In this document: one piece after another, positions 1 to 11,026 of the stretch
Position numbering within the stretch: position 1 is the stretch's first letter
Layout of the letters: each line of letters opens with the position of its first letter
Source of the DNA: Linum tenue
Taxonomy: Eukaryota > Streptophyta > Magnoliopsida > Malpighiales > Linaceae
Assembly (NCBI GenBank): GCA_946122785.1
Contig: CAMGYJ010000011.1
Span: 37,412,513-37,476,512 of the forward strand
Direction: 5' to 3'
DNA length: 64,000 nt
Notes under the pieces: model-generated
Databases searched by the model: none
What the model saw: only the letters and a program-made list of their open reading frames with translations
What the model was told of the DNA's origin: nothing
Made by a program: the position numbers and the translations under genes

Positions 1-2988
1 TATCGACGAATCTATACCTCGTCCCCAAGGTAATGGCTCTCATCAATCTCTTGCATAGATGCGATGTGATACCCTCATCAAGGACTGGTTGCGCACGGCC
101 AAGGACGCTGAGATGCATAGTAGTTGTTATGCACGCCAAACCAGTCGAGGAGATTTGGAAATATATTATTGATCAGATCGGCAAAGCTAATATGATGTGC
201 ATCTTTGAAATTCGTTGCCTTATGAGCTTGCTTCAGGAAGAGAAACAATAGGTTTCTAGCTCCTACATCGTAAAGATATGAGAGGAGACTCGTGAAATTT
301 TGCCTCCACTGTGTGCATGTGCACTTCGTAGTCGGGACCAGAACAAGAGCTTGAGGCTGCTTCATTTTAATTTTGGGACTCGACGAAGCCTAATGGGGCC
401 AACATGCTGGTTAAACGCATATGTTTGGTTAGACTAAGTGATCTGGTGATACTTAGTCGCGTTCTGCACGTCCCAAAATTACATTGTAACCTGTTATTGG
501 TTAGGCATCTCTGTCAAGAGAATAATGTTGCTTTAATATTTCTTCATGACTTCTTCATTATACAGGACTTACATTCTAAAAGCGTGATTGGAAATGGGGA
601 GATTCCTGATGGCCTCTACTATCTAAGGTTGTTCGGTTGTCGTCAGAATCGGCGAATACAGTGGCGAAAGGCGACGATGGTGCTTTGTGGCATGCTCGTT
701 TGGACCACCCTTCAATCACAGTTATGACCAAACTTAGTGCAATTATTTCTTTTCCAATCATGTCGGATAGTGAACTATGTCACTCGTGTTCTAGAGCGAA
801 GCAGGTTCGCACACCTTTTCTTGTTAGTGGTATTCGAACCTCTTCATGTTTTGAGATGTTGCATATGGATTTTTGGGGTGGCTATTCTACTCCTTCCTAT
901 AATGGCGCACACTATTTTTTACTATTATTGATGATTTTAGTGGAGGAGTTTGGATATATCTCATTAAATTAAAATATGAGGTTGGTTGTTCTATATAGTT
1001 TTTCGGCAACTTTGTTCGCACAAAATTTGGAAAGCAGGTGAAAGGAATTCAAGTAGACAATGAATCGGATTTCAGTACTGCAACCTTGTGTATGTTTTAT
1101 GAGCATGCAGGAATTTTGCTTCAGACTTCTTGCTCACACTCCTCGGTAGAATGACGTTGTTGAACGCAAGCATCGCCATCTGTTATAAATAGCAAGCGCT
1201 CTATGTTTCCAGGCGTCTCTACCCATTCAGATTTGGGGATAATGCATTCTCATATTCATATATGATTAATCGCTTACCAACTACAGCTACGGGTCGAACT
1301 CCTTATAAGGTTCTCTTCGGGAAAGTAGCGACTTATTCTCATATGAGGGTTTTTGTTTGTCTGGTATATAGCAAAAATACTCATGTACATCTCAATAAAC
1401 TTGTCGAGCAGGGGAGAGCCTGCGTTTTCCTGGGGTATGCGGCTAGCCAAAAGGCTACATGGCACATGATCTGGCCTCCTGGAAAATATACACCTGTCGC
1501 GATGTTGTCTTTCAAGAGACTGTTTTTCTGTTTCAGGCCAATACATCTCAGCAACTTTCTTGGGTACCTAGCTCCACTTTTGACAGACATGCTAACGATC
1601 TTGATGATGAATTGGTTATACCCTCGATCTCGCGGGGGCACTGTAAGCATCTAGTCCTCCCACCCCAGCTGGGCCTCCACATGTGACATTGCTTGCTTTT
1701 AACTCGTCTTACTCACCACCGTTCAGGCCCAACTATGTCCCTTTTTATCTATGCCATCCATCTTCCACTAATGAGCCTCACTCGTCTAGCAGTGGCCCTT
1801 TGCTCAACAGGCTCACTGATCCTATTGTTGATAGCGCTCAGACACTAGCTGCTCCTCGTTCGTCGGTCGCTAGAGAGCAATTGTCTTCGACCTCGCTTTT
1901 GTCCACCACCTCAACAATTGCATGAGAGTGACAGAGTCCGCACACATTCCAAGCACCTTGACATCTAGTACACAGGAAGTCAAGCGAACTTTGTTCATTA
2001 CCCTTTGTCTGATAATCTCTCCTATGAAAAAATTTATGCTAATTATCGTGCGCTTCTTGCTGTAGTTTCCCATCATCCCAAACCTCGCACGTTATTTGAA
2101 GTAGTCAAAGAAGAATGTTGGCAGCTTGCCAGTTGGCTGAAGTTTTTGTAGTGAAAAATTGGACTTGGACTCTCGTGTTCTTACCTCCTCGGAAGCATGT
2201 CATTGATCGCAAATGGGTTTACAAGATCAAGTTTCATCCTGATAGCACTATTGAGCCCTCTAAGGCGCGGTTGGTGGCCAAGGGATACACTTAAGTGGAA
2301 GGCGTGGACTTCCATGACACATTCGCTCCAATAGCTCAGCTTGTCATAGTTCGTTGTCTCTTTGCATTCTCCATATGCAAAGGTTGGCACATCCATAAGT
2401 TAGATGTCCACAATGCATTTTTCCACGAGGATTTGGGAGGTGTACATGCGTATTCCTCAAGGCTTTGCAGCACCGGGTAATACTTGTGTTTGTCGCCTTC
2501 ATAAGTTTCTTTATGGTCTTCACCAAACATCTCGCACTGGTGCCACAAGTTCATTCAGGTGCTTTGTCAGCTCCAGTTTCATTCATCTCTTGCTGATCAC
2601 TCCTTGTTTATCTTTCGGCTAGGGATTATCCATGTGGTCACTCTCATTTATGTTGTCGATGTTATCCTGACAGGTACTAGTCTTGAGGTTCATTTCACGG
2701 GTCAAGGAATTTCTCGATTTCTGGTTCAACATCAAAGATTTGAGAAATTTGCGCTATTTCCTCAGCTTGGAAGTTGCAAGAGCACCAGAAGGAATAGTTA
2801 TCAGTCAGCGGAAATATTTACTTGACAGTCTCGCCGATTCTGGAGTCACCGGTGGTTGATGTACTGTTACTTCGTTCGCAAGCAGGTTCAGTTGTTCCAT
2901 GTAAGATAGTTCACACCCTACAGCTGGCATGTATGTTCACCAAAGGTCTTGGAGCTTATCGTTTCCATTTCCTCTTGTCCAAGCTGTG
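1..2988 (+). pseudogene. Degenerate Ty1/copia retrotransposon polyprotein
   Basis: This is a broken copia gag-pol read in changing frames. Gag-like codons occupy about 30-250. The end of the protease region is at 404-640 (residues VLHVPKLHCNLL). The pre-integrase zinc-binding region follows at 637-900 (LWHARLDHPS, then CHSC). Integrase C-terminal pieces are at 1262-1560, and reverse transcriptase runs from about 2105 to 2850 (KLDVHNAFF at about 2395; RIPQGF near 2450). The polyprotein tail (MFTKGLGAYRFHFLLSKL) is at 2935-2985. Many stops and frameshifts are visible, and the RNase H segment between about 2855 and 2900 is largely deleted. The 5' LTR and the start of gag lie to the left of the window. 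Family assignment is secure. The element is certainly inactive. Confidence 0.9.
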
Positions 2989-3282
2989 TGTTGGAAATAT
3001 GCGCGCTGCAGCTTGCGGAGGAGTAATGGGCTTGGCCCAATCTCGGCCCACTACCGAGATTAGTGCTCATGCATGTGTTTTGATCGGCTGCCATAGCTAT
3101 AAATCCCTATTTGAATGTGAAAATGGGTATATGTATGATGTAAAGGCTTTGGGCATAATCAACACAAAAACCTAATAAAACTTCAGCTGGAGAGTAAAGC
3201 TCTCTCGTGGACTAGTGACGACATTCAGGATACCACATAAATCTTGTTGTCTTGTGTCTTCCGAATTATCAAACTTTATCAT
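2989..3282 (+). repeat. 3' LTR of the copia relic
   Basis: It starts with TGTTGGAAATAT directly after the last pol codons, as is usual for copia elements. It holds a TATA-like CTATAAAT at about 3098 and an AATAAAA-like polyadenylation signal at about 3172. It also has the CTCTCGTGGA and TTGTTGTCTTGTGT stretches common in copia LTRs. The left edge is well placed. The right edge (TATCA at about 3282) is a guess, because no second LTR is in the window to compare. Confidence 0.65.
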
Positions 3283-3869
3283 GGTGCTGCCCAAAAATAA
3301 AATTATCAAAAATAAATTTTACTCTTTAGGTTTGAACAAAATCCAAATATTGGATCCTTTTTATCATCCCTAAACCTGATCAACACTTCCTTTATAGTGA
3401 AATGCATTTCCTTTAGCTCAGAAACATGTTTAATTGATATCAAGAAGTCAAAAAAAAAAAAAAAAACGTTACATTGGTGTTTAGTTGACAAATTAATCTA
3501 GAATAGATAAATGTCTGATGACATATGATTAAGGTACGAGAATCATAAAATGTTTATTGAGTAATGAACTATGATATAAGAGCTCAGAAATCTCGAAATA
3601 ACATAAGAATGATAATTAATAGGGTAATATACATGATAAACAAAACTCATACCGTCAATAGATCGAGTAACATACCAGTGTAGACTGTAGTACAGCCGTG
3701 TAAAATTTAAGTTAAAAGAAAAATTGTGTTGGAATCCGTCATTGACCATCTCATTATGCCTAGTTAAGAGCATATAACAAAAGTGTTAATGACTTAATCT
3801 ATCTACACAATAAATAAAAGCCAAATGAGAAAATTTGAAACCCCATTTCAAATTTTCTTTATTCAGAGT
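3283..3869. other. AT-rich intergenic stretch
   Basis: No coding or RNA gene is seen. The sequence is A/T rich with an A-run at about 3450-3466. The open frames here lack any recognisable domain. Confidence 0.6.
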
Positions 3870-4154
3870 GAAAGTAACAAGGGTAGATTCGTCTTCACAA
3901 TCATTTATTATTTTCTTATTTACAGAAAAAATATATCAGTAATAAGATTTGAAACGTGGTCTCTTCAAACAAAGATAAGAAACATAACTAATTACAATAA
4001 ACACATTTGTGTGGTCTTTTTCAATTAAAAACATACAGGATGTTTAAATATGAAAAATCATAGGACTTTTTCACCACGGTTAGCAACCAAAATGTCATTG
4101 ATTCAAATATTGCACATCGAATTGCACTCTTGAATGTGTAGAAGCGATGTAGAA
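3870..4154. repeat. Tandem duplication, copy A (part left of the LINE)
   Basis: About 3877-4060 matches 7680-7865 (shared TAGATTCGT, ACAATCATTTATTATTTTC and AAAAACATACA). About 4090-4154 matches 8030-8095 (ATGTCATTG, TGTAGAAGCGATG). Together with 7195-7600 this makes one unit of roughly 750 bases, which was split by the LINE insertion. No gene is contained. Confidence 0.75.
4142..4154. repeat. LINE target-site duplication, left copy
   Basis: The 13-base sequence AAGCGATGTAGAA is repeated exactly at 7195-7207, on the other side of the LINE. Length and perfection fit target-primed reverse transcription. Confidence 0.9.
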
Positions 4155-7100
4155 GGAAAAGGAACCGGATAGCAGCGCTGAAGAACTCGCAGGGGGAGTG
4201 GGTCGATGACCCGAATGAGCTCTGTCACATGGCGTGTCATTACTATACGGGGCTGTTCACGGATGACGGGATGCCCAGTGAAGCCATGCTGAACGGGTTT
4301 CCACACATGAATGAGCCGCAAGTTTTGGAACTGGGTAGGAACTTCGAATTGGAGGAGTTGAATGCGGCAGTCTCTACTATGGGTCCACTCAAAGCGCCGG
4401 GATTAGACGGTCTGAATCCATTGTTCTATCACAGATTTTGGGAGGTGGTGGCCAAGGCAGTGCATGATTTTGCCCGTCATTGGTTGGATGAGCCAGAGTC
4501 CATACGTGAACTGAATGAGATTATGCTGGTGCTTATACCGAAGATCCAGAGGCCGGTGCTCATTGAACAGTTCCGACCGATAAGTCTCTGCAACATTAGC
4601 TACAAGATCCTCACGAAAAGCTTGGCCGAGAGGCTGAAGCCGTTTATGTCGACCCTTGTGCACGAGACTCAGACGAGTTTTGTGCTAGGGAGACATATCA
4701 CTGACAATATTTGCATTTTGCAGGAAGTTATACACTCTATGAGAGCCAAAGCTGGGAGGTCAGGATGGATGGTGATCAAGGTCGACCTAGCCAAAGCCTA
4801 TGACTGAATCCGGTGAAGCTTCGTCCGGGACACGCTTACAGTTGCCGGAGTGCCGGAGAAGTTCGTAGAGCTCACCATGCAGTGCATACCCACGACACGT
4901 ATGCGTATTCAGTGGAATGGTGGATTGACAGAGGAATTTATCCCATCCCGGGGGCTACGTCAGGGTTGCCCACTATCTCCGTACATCTTTACCCTATGCA
5001 TGGGCTGGGTCATCTGATCACAGATGCTGTGGAAACCGGGAGCTGGAAGCCGATCAAGCTCTCTCATTCCGGCCCTGCTCTATCACACCTGTTCTTCGCT
5101 GATGACCTCATTTTGTTTAGTGGGGCTACTCATGCGCAGGTGCAGGCCATTAACCAACTGTTCGAGGTCTTTGGGAGTGCATCCGGGCAGCAGATTAGCC
5201 GCCCTAAGTCAAGGGTTTACTTCTCAAAAAATGTGACGGGTACACTCGCAGCTTCCCTGAGTAACTAGTTGGGCGTCCCTCAGACGACCAACCTGGGAAG
5301 ATATCAGGGTGTCCCGGTCATACATGATCGAGTCTCGAGAACAACGTTCATGGAACTGATTGATAGGATCGATGCCAGACTAGCAGGCTGGAGTGTGGCA
5401 ACCCTTTCTTTGGCAGGTCGCATCACCTTGGCGCAGTCTGTTCTTTCCTCTCTCCCAACCTACACCATGCAGACTACGTTCCTCCCGGCAAGCGTTAGGG
5501 AGTATATCGATCGAAAGATTCGAGCTATTATTTGGGGGAGCTCTGAAGCGGGAAGGAAGGTCCATTTGATAGATTGGCATACACTGTGTCGCCCGAAGGT
5601 AGAAGGAGTTTTGGGGGTGCTAGATGCAACAACGTTGAATGAAGACTTTATGATGAAAATAGCGTGGCGGCTGCTGAAGGAACCCACTAGTCTCTGGGCA
5701 AGAGTTATTCGAAGCAAATATCTTCGGCTAGTGGATGGCTCCCTGGTTCCCAGGACTACGGGTCGCCTCTCGAATCTCTGGCGTGCTGTGCTTCGGATCC
5801 TCGACAGGATCCCCAATGCAACCTTGTGGACCATTGGCAATGGGAAATCAGTCACATTCTGGACGGACCGTTGGCTCATGGATGGTCCGACTCTAGCCGA
5901 ACTCGATGTTGATCTCCCATACGAAGCCTCTACCCTGTCATTGGCGGAGATGGTATTGAACGGGGTGTGGGATATTGAATACCTACGTGCATTCCTCCCG
6001 AGTAGCATAGTTGAACAGGTCCTGATGCATGATATACCCCAGGGAACAGAGTGTGATGTTCCCCTGTGGCGCTATACTACGAACGGGGAATTTTCTCTGA
6101 AAACTGCTTACGAGAGCCTAGACGAGGCAAGCCATCCCACGCACGTACACCCAGTTTGGAAGAAGATTTGGAAAATTCCAGCTATGCAGCGAATCCGATC
6201 ATTCTTCTGGTTGGTTGGTCATGGCAGGCTCCTAACTAATGCCGAGAGACAAAGGCGCCACATGTCTAGTGTGGGAACATGTAGGGTTTGCGGCGGTAAT
6301 GATGAGTCAGTGATATATGTCCTGCGAGAGTGCCCATATGCGAGGGAGGTATGGTCCGCCTTCCTTGTTGATGAGCCAGATGAGAAGTTTTTCACTCCGA
6401 ATGAGACGAGTTGGTTGATGCATTACCTTTCGAGGAGGAGTACGAGTTTGGATCCATCTTTGTGTGCTGTCGTTTGCTGGATTCTATGAAAGAACAGGAA
6501 CTCATATGTGTTTGAAAAGAAGCTGGCCGAGCCAGCCCATCTCCAGGTGACCGCGCGGAGGCTACGACAGCAGATTGAGGAGGTTTTGAAAGTGGATGAG
6601 GCGGTCGTAGGGGGGAAGAAGGCTAGCGAATTGAACTGGATTGGCTGGAGTTGTCCCTAGCCGGGTTGGACTTGTGTTAATACGGACGGGTCGGTGGCAT
6701 TGGCGACCCAGAGCTCGATGGCTGGAGGGGTTGTGCGAGATGATCAAGGCCACTTCCTGGGGGCCTTTGTGATGAACTTGGGAGGTGGGTCGATCACCCA
6801 CGTCGAGCTAATGGGTATCCTTCAGGGTTTGCGGTGCGCATGGGAGCTGGGTGTGAGGAAGATCTTGCTCCAAACGGATTCCCGAGCGGCGATTTAGATC
6901 ATAGAGGCAGCCACCAATACCCACTCATATTATCATATTGCGTTGCAGGTGAGGCGAATGATGCAACGTGAATGGGAGGTGCGGATCGAGCATATTTACA
7001 GGGAGGGCAACGTGGTGGCGGATTTCTTGGCCTCGACAGGGCATGCTTTACAGGTCGGGACTCATCCGATTCTGGTCCCCGACCAGCAGCTGCAACATTG

Positions 7101-7194
7101 GCTGCTCTTTGATCTTGTAGGGAGTCAAACTCCCAGACTCATTCCCCATTAGTTGTTAGGGCGCTCTGTCGCCCGTTTTCTTACAACAACAAAA
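4155..7194 (+). mobile_element. 5'-truncated LINE (non-LTR retrotransposon) with RNase H domain
   Basis: A 3.0-kb insertion starts inside the reverse transcriptase coding region and ends with an A-rich tail (ACAACAACAAAAA). It is flanked by the perfect 13-bp TSD AAGCGATGTAGAA. The 5' end is truncated, as is usual for LINEs: the endonuclease part is absent. The related site at 8080-8098 lacks the insertion, so both borders are known to the base, apart from the usual ambiguity of A residues at the tail. Confidence 0.93.
4157..7152 (+). pseudogene. LINE ORF2 remnant: reverse transcriptase, zf-RVT, RNase H
   Basis: In order: the KNSQGEW and GLFTDD lead-in; RT fingers with GLDGLNPLFYHRFW at about 4400; LIPKI and FRPISLCN at 4530-4600; KVDLAKAYD at about 4783-4804; RGLRQGCPLSPY at about 4950. 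The catalytic box FADD is at 5095-5106. The zf-RVT domain (VWKKIWK, CRVCGG) spans about 6155-6350, and the RNase H-like domain about 6670-7060 (NTDGSVA, TDSRAAI, REGNVVADFLA). In-frame stops lie at 4805, 4814, 5266, 6487, 6658 and 6895, and one frameshift lies near 5005-5020 (frame 2 to frame 1). Several stops look like CG-to-TG decay of CGA or similar codons. It is non-functional. It belongs to the L1-like plant LINEs that carry a C-terminal RNase H. Confidence 0.92.
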
Positions 7195-7207
7195 AAGCGA
7201 TGTAGAA
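7195..7207. repeat. LINE target-site duplication, right copy
   Basis: Exact repeat of 4142-4154, directly after the A-rich LINE tail. Confidence 0.9.
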
Positions 7208-7678
7208 TTCTTAACATAGACTTAATTGTTACAACTATCATAAAGTAACGATATTTTTAAACACAGAACTTTTGAGTGAATAAGGGTAAATATGTAAAGG
7301 TTGAGGGATGTTGGTTTGTTGAACGCGGATGGAAAAGAAACTAATAATATAAACGGACCCAAATAGTGTCCCGGCCCACTAAACGCTCAACCATCACCGT
7401 CTCTCCAAACTTCCCAATAGACTCAACAACCGGCTAACCTCATCTACCTCTATTGTTACGCCATAGCAATTTTGGAGGGTAAATATGGAAAGATTGAGTG
7501 TTGTTGATTTGCTCACCGCGGATGGAAAAGGCGCTACCAATGTAATCGGGCCCAAATAGTGTCCAACACACTAAACGCTCAACCACCCGGGTTTCTTTCG
7601 CTACATCTAATATGATATAGTGTAATGGGAAAGGTGCTTCCCCCATTACAAAATCCTTGCATCCATAGCACAAGTAGG
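7208..7678. repeat. Tandem duplication, copy A (part right of the LINE)
   Basis: Continues copy A after the LINE. About 7208-7440 matches 8098-8335 (ATTCTTAACATAGACTTAA against ATTCTTGACATAGACTTAA; the CACTAAACGCTCAACCATC block). Within it the block AAATAGTGTCC-CACTAAACGCTCAACCA occurs twice, at about 7360 and 7553, so a shorter inner duplication also exists. No gene is seen. Confidence 0.7.
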
Positions 7679-8395
7679 AAGCGTAGATTCGTGTTCACAA
7701 TCATTTATTATTTTCTTATTTACAGAAAAAATACATAAGTGATGGGATTTGAATTGTGATCTCTTTGAGAAAAGACAAGAAACATAACCAGTTACACTAA
7801 ACAAATTTGTTCAAACTTTTTGAATTAAAAACATACATGAAGCTTAAATATGAAAAATCATAGGAATTTACCATCACAGTTAGCTAAGCCACTAACTCTC
7901 CCCTAAATATTGTTTTGGTTTTTTGATACTTCTATTTTCATACTTTGATTATTTTAATTCGAGTTTAATAATTAGTTCTATTTCTATTTTATCTTATAAA
8001 AGGAGAATAATTTTAAAATCGCAAGCCTAATGTCATTGGTGCAAATATTGTACATCGAATTGTAGTATTGAATGTGTAGAAGCGATGCAGAATTCTTGAC
8101 ATAGACTTAAATAATATAAATACTATAAAGCAACAATATTTTTGAACATTGAAGTTTTGAGTGAATATGGAGCACATGTGTCTTTAAGAGAGGGGTAAAT
8201 ATGGAAATGTTGAGTGATGTTGGTTTGTCGAATGTAAATGGGTCTAAATGGTGTCCCGACCTACTAAACGCTTGACCATCGCCGTCTCTCCAAACCTTCC
8301 CACCAAACGACAACTACATAGTCTCCTCCACCTATATTGTTACGCAAAGCAATTTTCGGAGGGGTAAATATAGAAAGGTTAAGTGTTCTTGCTTG
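7679..8395. repeat. Tandem duplication, copy B with the empty LINE site
   Basis: Second copy of the roughly 750-bp unit, diverged from copy A and carrying about 130 extra AT-rich bases around 7885-8020. At 8080-8098 it reads AGAAGCGATGCAGAATTC, the uninterrupted counterpart of the LINE target (one base differs). No gene is seen. Confidence 0.75.
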
Positions 8396-10850
8396 GAGAA
8401 CTGACTGGTGGGTTATGTATAGCTTCTTTGACAGTAATGTGTGATCTCTTAATATCAGTTCGTTTGGTTGATCTTCTATGTTGACTTTTGAGTTTATTAA
8501 AGATAAATAATCATACTTTTTGTTGCTTTTGTTATGATACTCCTTTTCAGTATCATCATTTTCTGGTTTGAAATGTTTTTATGGTTAGTTTCCAGTAAAC
8601 AAAGACTATTATGATTAGTGTTAACACAGGGAATAGCTTCAATTATAACACTTTTACACAAAATTTATATGTAAGAGCTGAGATCATTGCTGAGTTGAAC
8701 TATTCAAGCTATAATGCTAATCTTCAACATATAAAACATGGTTTCTTTTGAGTGAAATAACCTCATGATTGCATATAAGTTTCTACACTATGATGTTTTG
8801 TGATAGTGGTCACTTAGCTTGCTTCCAGATTTAAAACTGGGGTTCTAATTACTGCAATATAAAAAGTACGAGTGATAGCGATAATTGGAGCAAATACAAG
8901 ATGGTTTGATATCCTTCTCTCTGCAAGGAATAAATACATAGTGAGCACATGTTGTCATAGGAAGAACAAATCGAACTCTTTGTGTTTGTGTATAGCATGT
9001 TGATATATACGCATGTCTAGACCCGATCGATTGGACATCTCCACCTGGAATTTATTGACAGAATTTTTGCTCATCAAAACCACGTGCCAAGTAAGCTCCC
9101 TCCTTAATCCTTATATTTTTCTTAATCTGCACATGCACACCCTAATAGGAAACATGTACAGAATTATAATTTGGGTGCTTCATTAGTGTTGTTTCCATAA
9201 GATTGTATTATCTGAGGTGGTTATTCTTGAATTGTGAATCGTGATTGTATCTCCTCTAAGAAATTGTCAAGTTAAGCTATAAAAGAGGCTAACTTGAGCT
9301 TCCTCTTTAATTTAGATGGTAAGAGAGCAATGACCCACGTCAAATTGATTGGGGGTTGACAATGCCTAAGAAACGGTTTAGCCTTCTTCAGGGTATCACA
9401 AAATCCTGATAGTATCTCAACCAAATCAATATTTGATTTCATGCCTGATGTTGATACAAAGTTGTTTACCTAGAGGAGAGCCCCAACAAGTTAGCTCTTG
9501 GAGTTGCGATGCGAAAATGGGTAAGGCAGAATTGGATTATACAAAAGGTCATACTATGATCATATAGAATGCGTTGGTAGAGATAGTGATGAATCTCATT
9601 TTATTGACGAAGCCACTGAGGATAAGAGAGGAATTGCCATTGGTACTCCAAATTTTACAAAGCTATTATAATGATCATTCCTTTCATTTCATGTAAATTT
9701 GTATGATGAATGACCAAGCCACAAATTGTAGCAAGGAATGGTCGTTTGAATTGATGTGCATTGATGCAAAATGTCATGTAGCTTCCACGACGAATGAGTA
9801 AAAGTGAACCAATCAGTGTGTTTGCTGTCGAGAAAGATAAGAATCGTGATAATGGGTAGGGTTCATGACGATTGACTTATACAGATTAAAGAGATAGAAA
9901 GTATAGAGTTGTAAGTCATTTGTGTGTTTAATGTAGCATAGTGGTTAGTAGTGATTTATAAGGATTTCACAATGGTAGGGATATTGACAAAAATTATTAT
10001 GTATTGGTGCTTCCAGGCATATATTGCTTGCCTGTTTTTTTTTTTATATATATATGAGATTTCTATAGCAGATTGCATGCTTTGTATTTCTTTTTCTTTC
10101 CTGTTATTTTAATTAACAAAACTATTTATCAGAAAAAACTGGCTGATGCATTCCATCGACATGATTTGGACATTGCTGGTTTTGTTTTCTTATACAGGGA
10201 TTCATCGTCTTTGTTGTCACTGTGGTTTTTTAGTCTAAGGGCAATCCAGATTGGGGTTTTCTTATGAAATCTCTTGGTGGCTTCCATTTTTACCATCGAT
10301 AATTGGAGCTAGGTAAGCATTCATTTGATTTTTTCTTGTTCACTCTAGGGGCATCATGGTGCATGACAATAGTGGCTATATTTAAGGCTAATGACTTGGT
10401 TTGGATTGTCCATTATAGTGTTTGTGTTTTACTGTTTCTTTTAATGCAATGAGATAATGATTTTTCATCATATTATTATATTTGTTGTTGTTGGCCTACC
10501 TCCGGCCATCGCCACATACATTTTAACAGGTAATATCAATTAGAATCAAAGAGTCAATTTTCGAAACTACGGTCAAGGGGCCGGGTGATAAGCTAGTGGT
10601 AAGATAGACAAGGGAGTTTTGTCTTTTATTAATTGTTGCACCTCTGAATTCAATGACCAATCTGTTAAGTCTTGCTGAGTGCAGTGACCATATCAGTAAT
10701 TGACCCCTGATACACAACCCCAAAAGTACAGTGTAGACTGTAGACTGCAAACACAGCTGGCGGGCTGGCATTGATTTCAGCGGAAGGAATCGCGGGACCC
10801 ACAAGGCAGGCAGGCAGTAGAAGTACGAAGAAGATCAGAATCGCCTAACT
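8396..10850. other. Gene-poor interval upstream of the methyltransferase gene
   Basis: No domain or gene is recognised in 2.45 kb. Short open frames (for example 10073-10267) are hydrophobic and unlike any family I know. A T-run followed by (TA)n lies at about 10036-10055. The last few hundred bases probably contain the promoter of the gene that starts at 11027, but I cannot point to a specific element. Confidence 0.5.
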
Positions 10851-11026
10851 GAACGGCGGTAGGCCCCACCGTCCTCCCCGCATCCCACGTCGGACACTTC
10901 CTTCACTGCTACTTCTCCCTCCTTCCCTTTTGTGTCTGTCTTCTTCTCCCCAATCTCGCCGCGCCAGCCTCAAACCCCACAGCGGCCACCGCACCGCCTC
11001 TCCACCTTCCTCCCACGGCCGCCGCC

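Noticed and set aside
3283..3300. Primer-binding site after the copia LTR (TGGTGCTGCCC)
   Set aside because: It follows the 3' LTR, where no primer site is expected, and does not match the initiator tRNA-Met end well.
10073..10267. Small membrane protein gene
   Set aside because: A 64-codon frame starting in a T-rich run; hydrophobicity follows from base composition. No family, no intron signals.
10540..10720. tRNA-derived SINE (AAGCTAGTGGTAAGATAG resembles an A box)
   Set aside because: No B box at the proper distance and no A-rich tail or TSD were seen.
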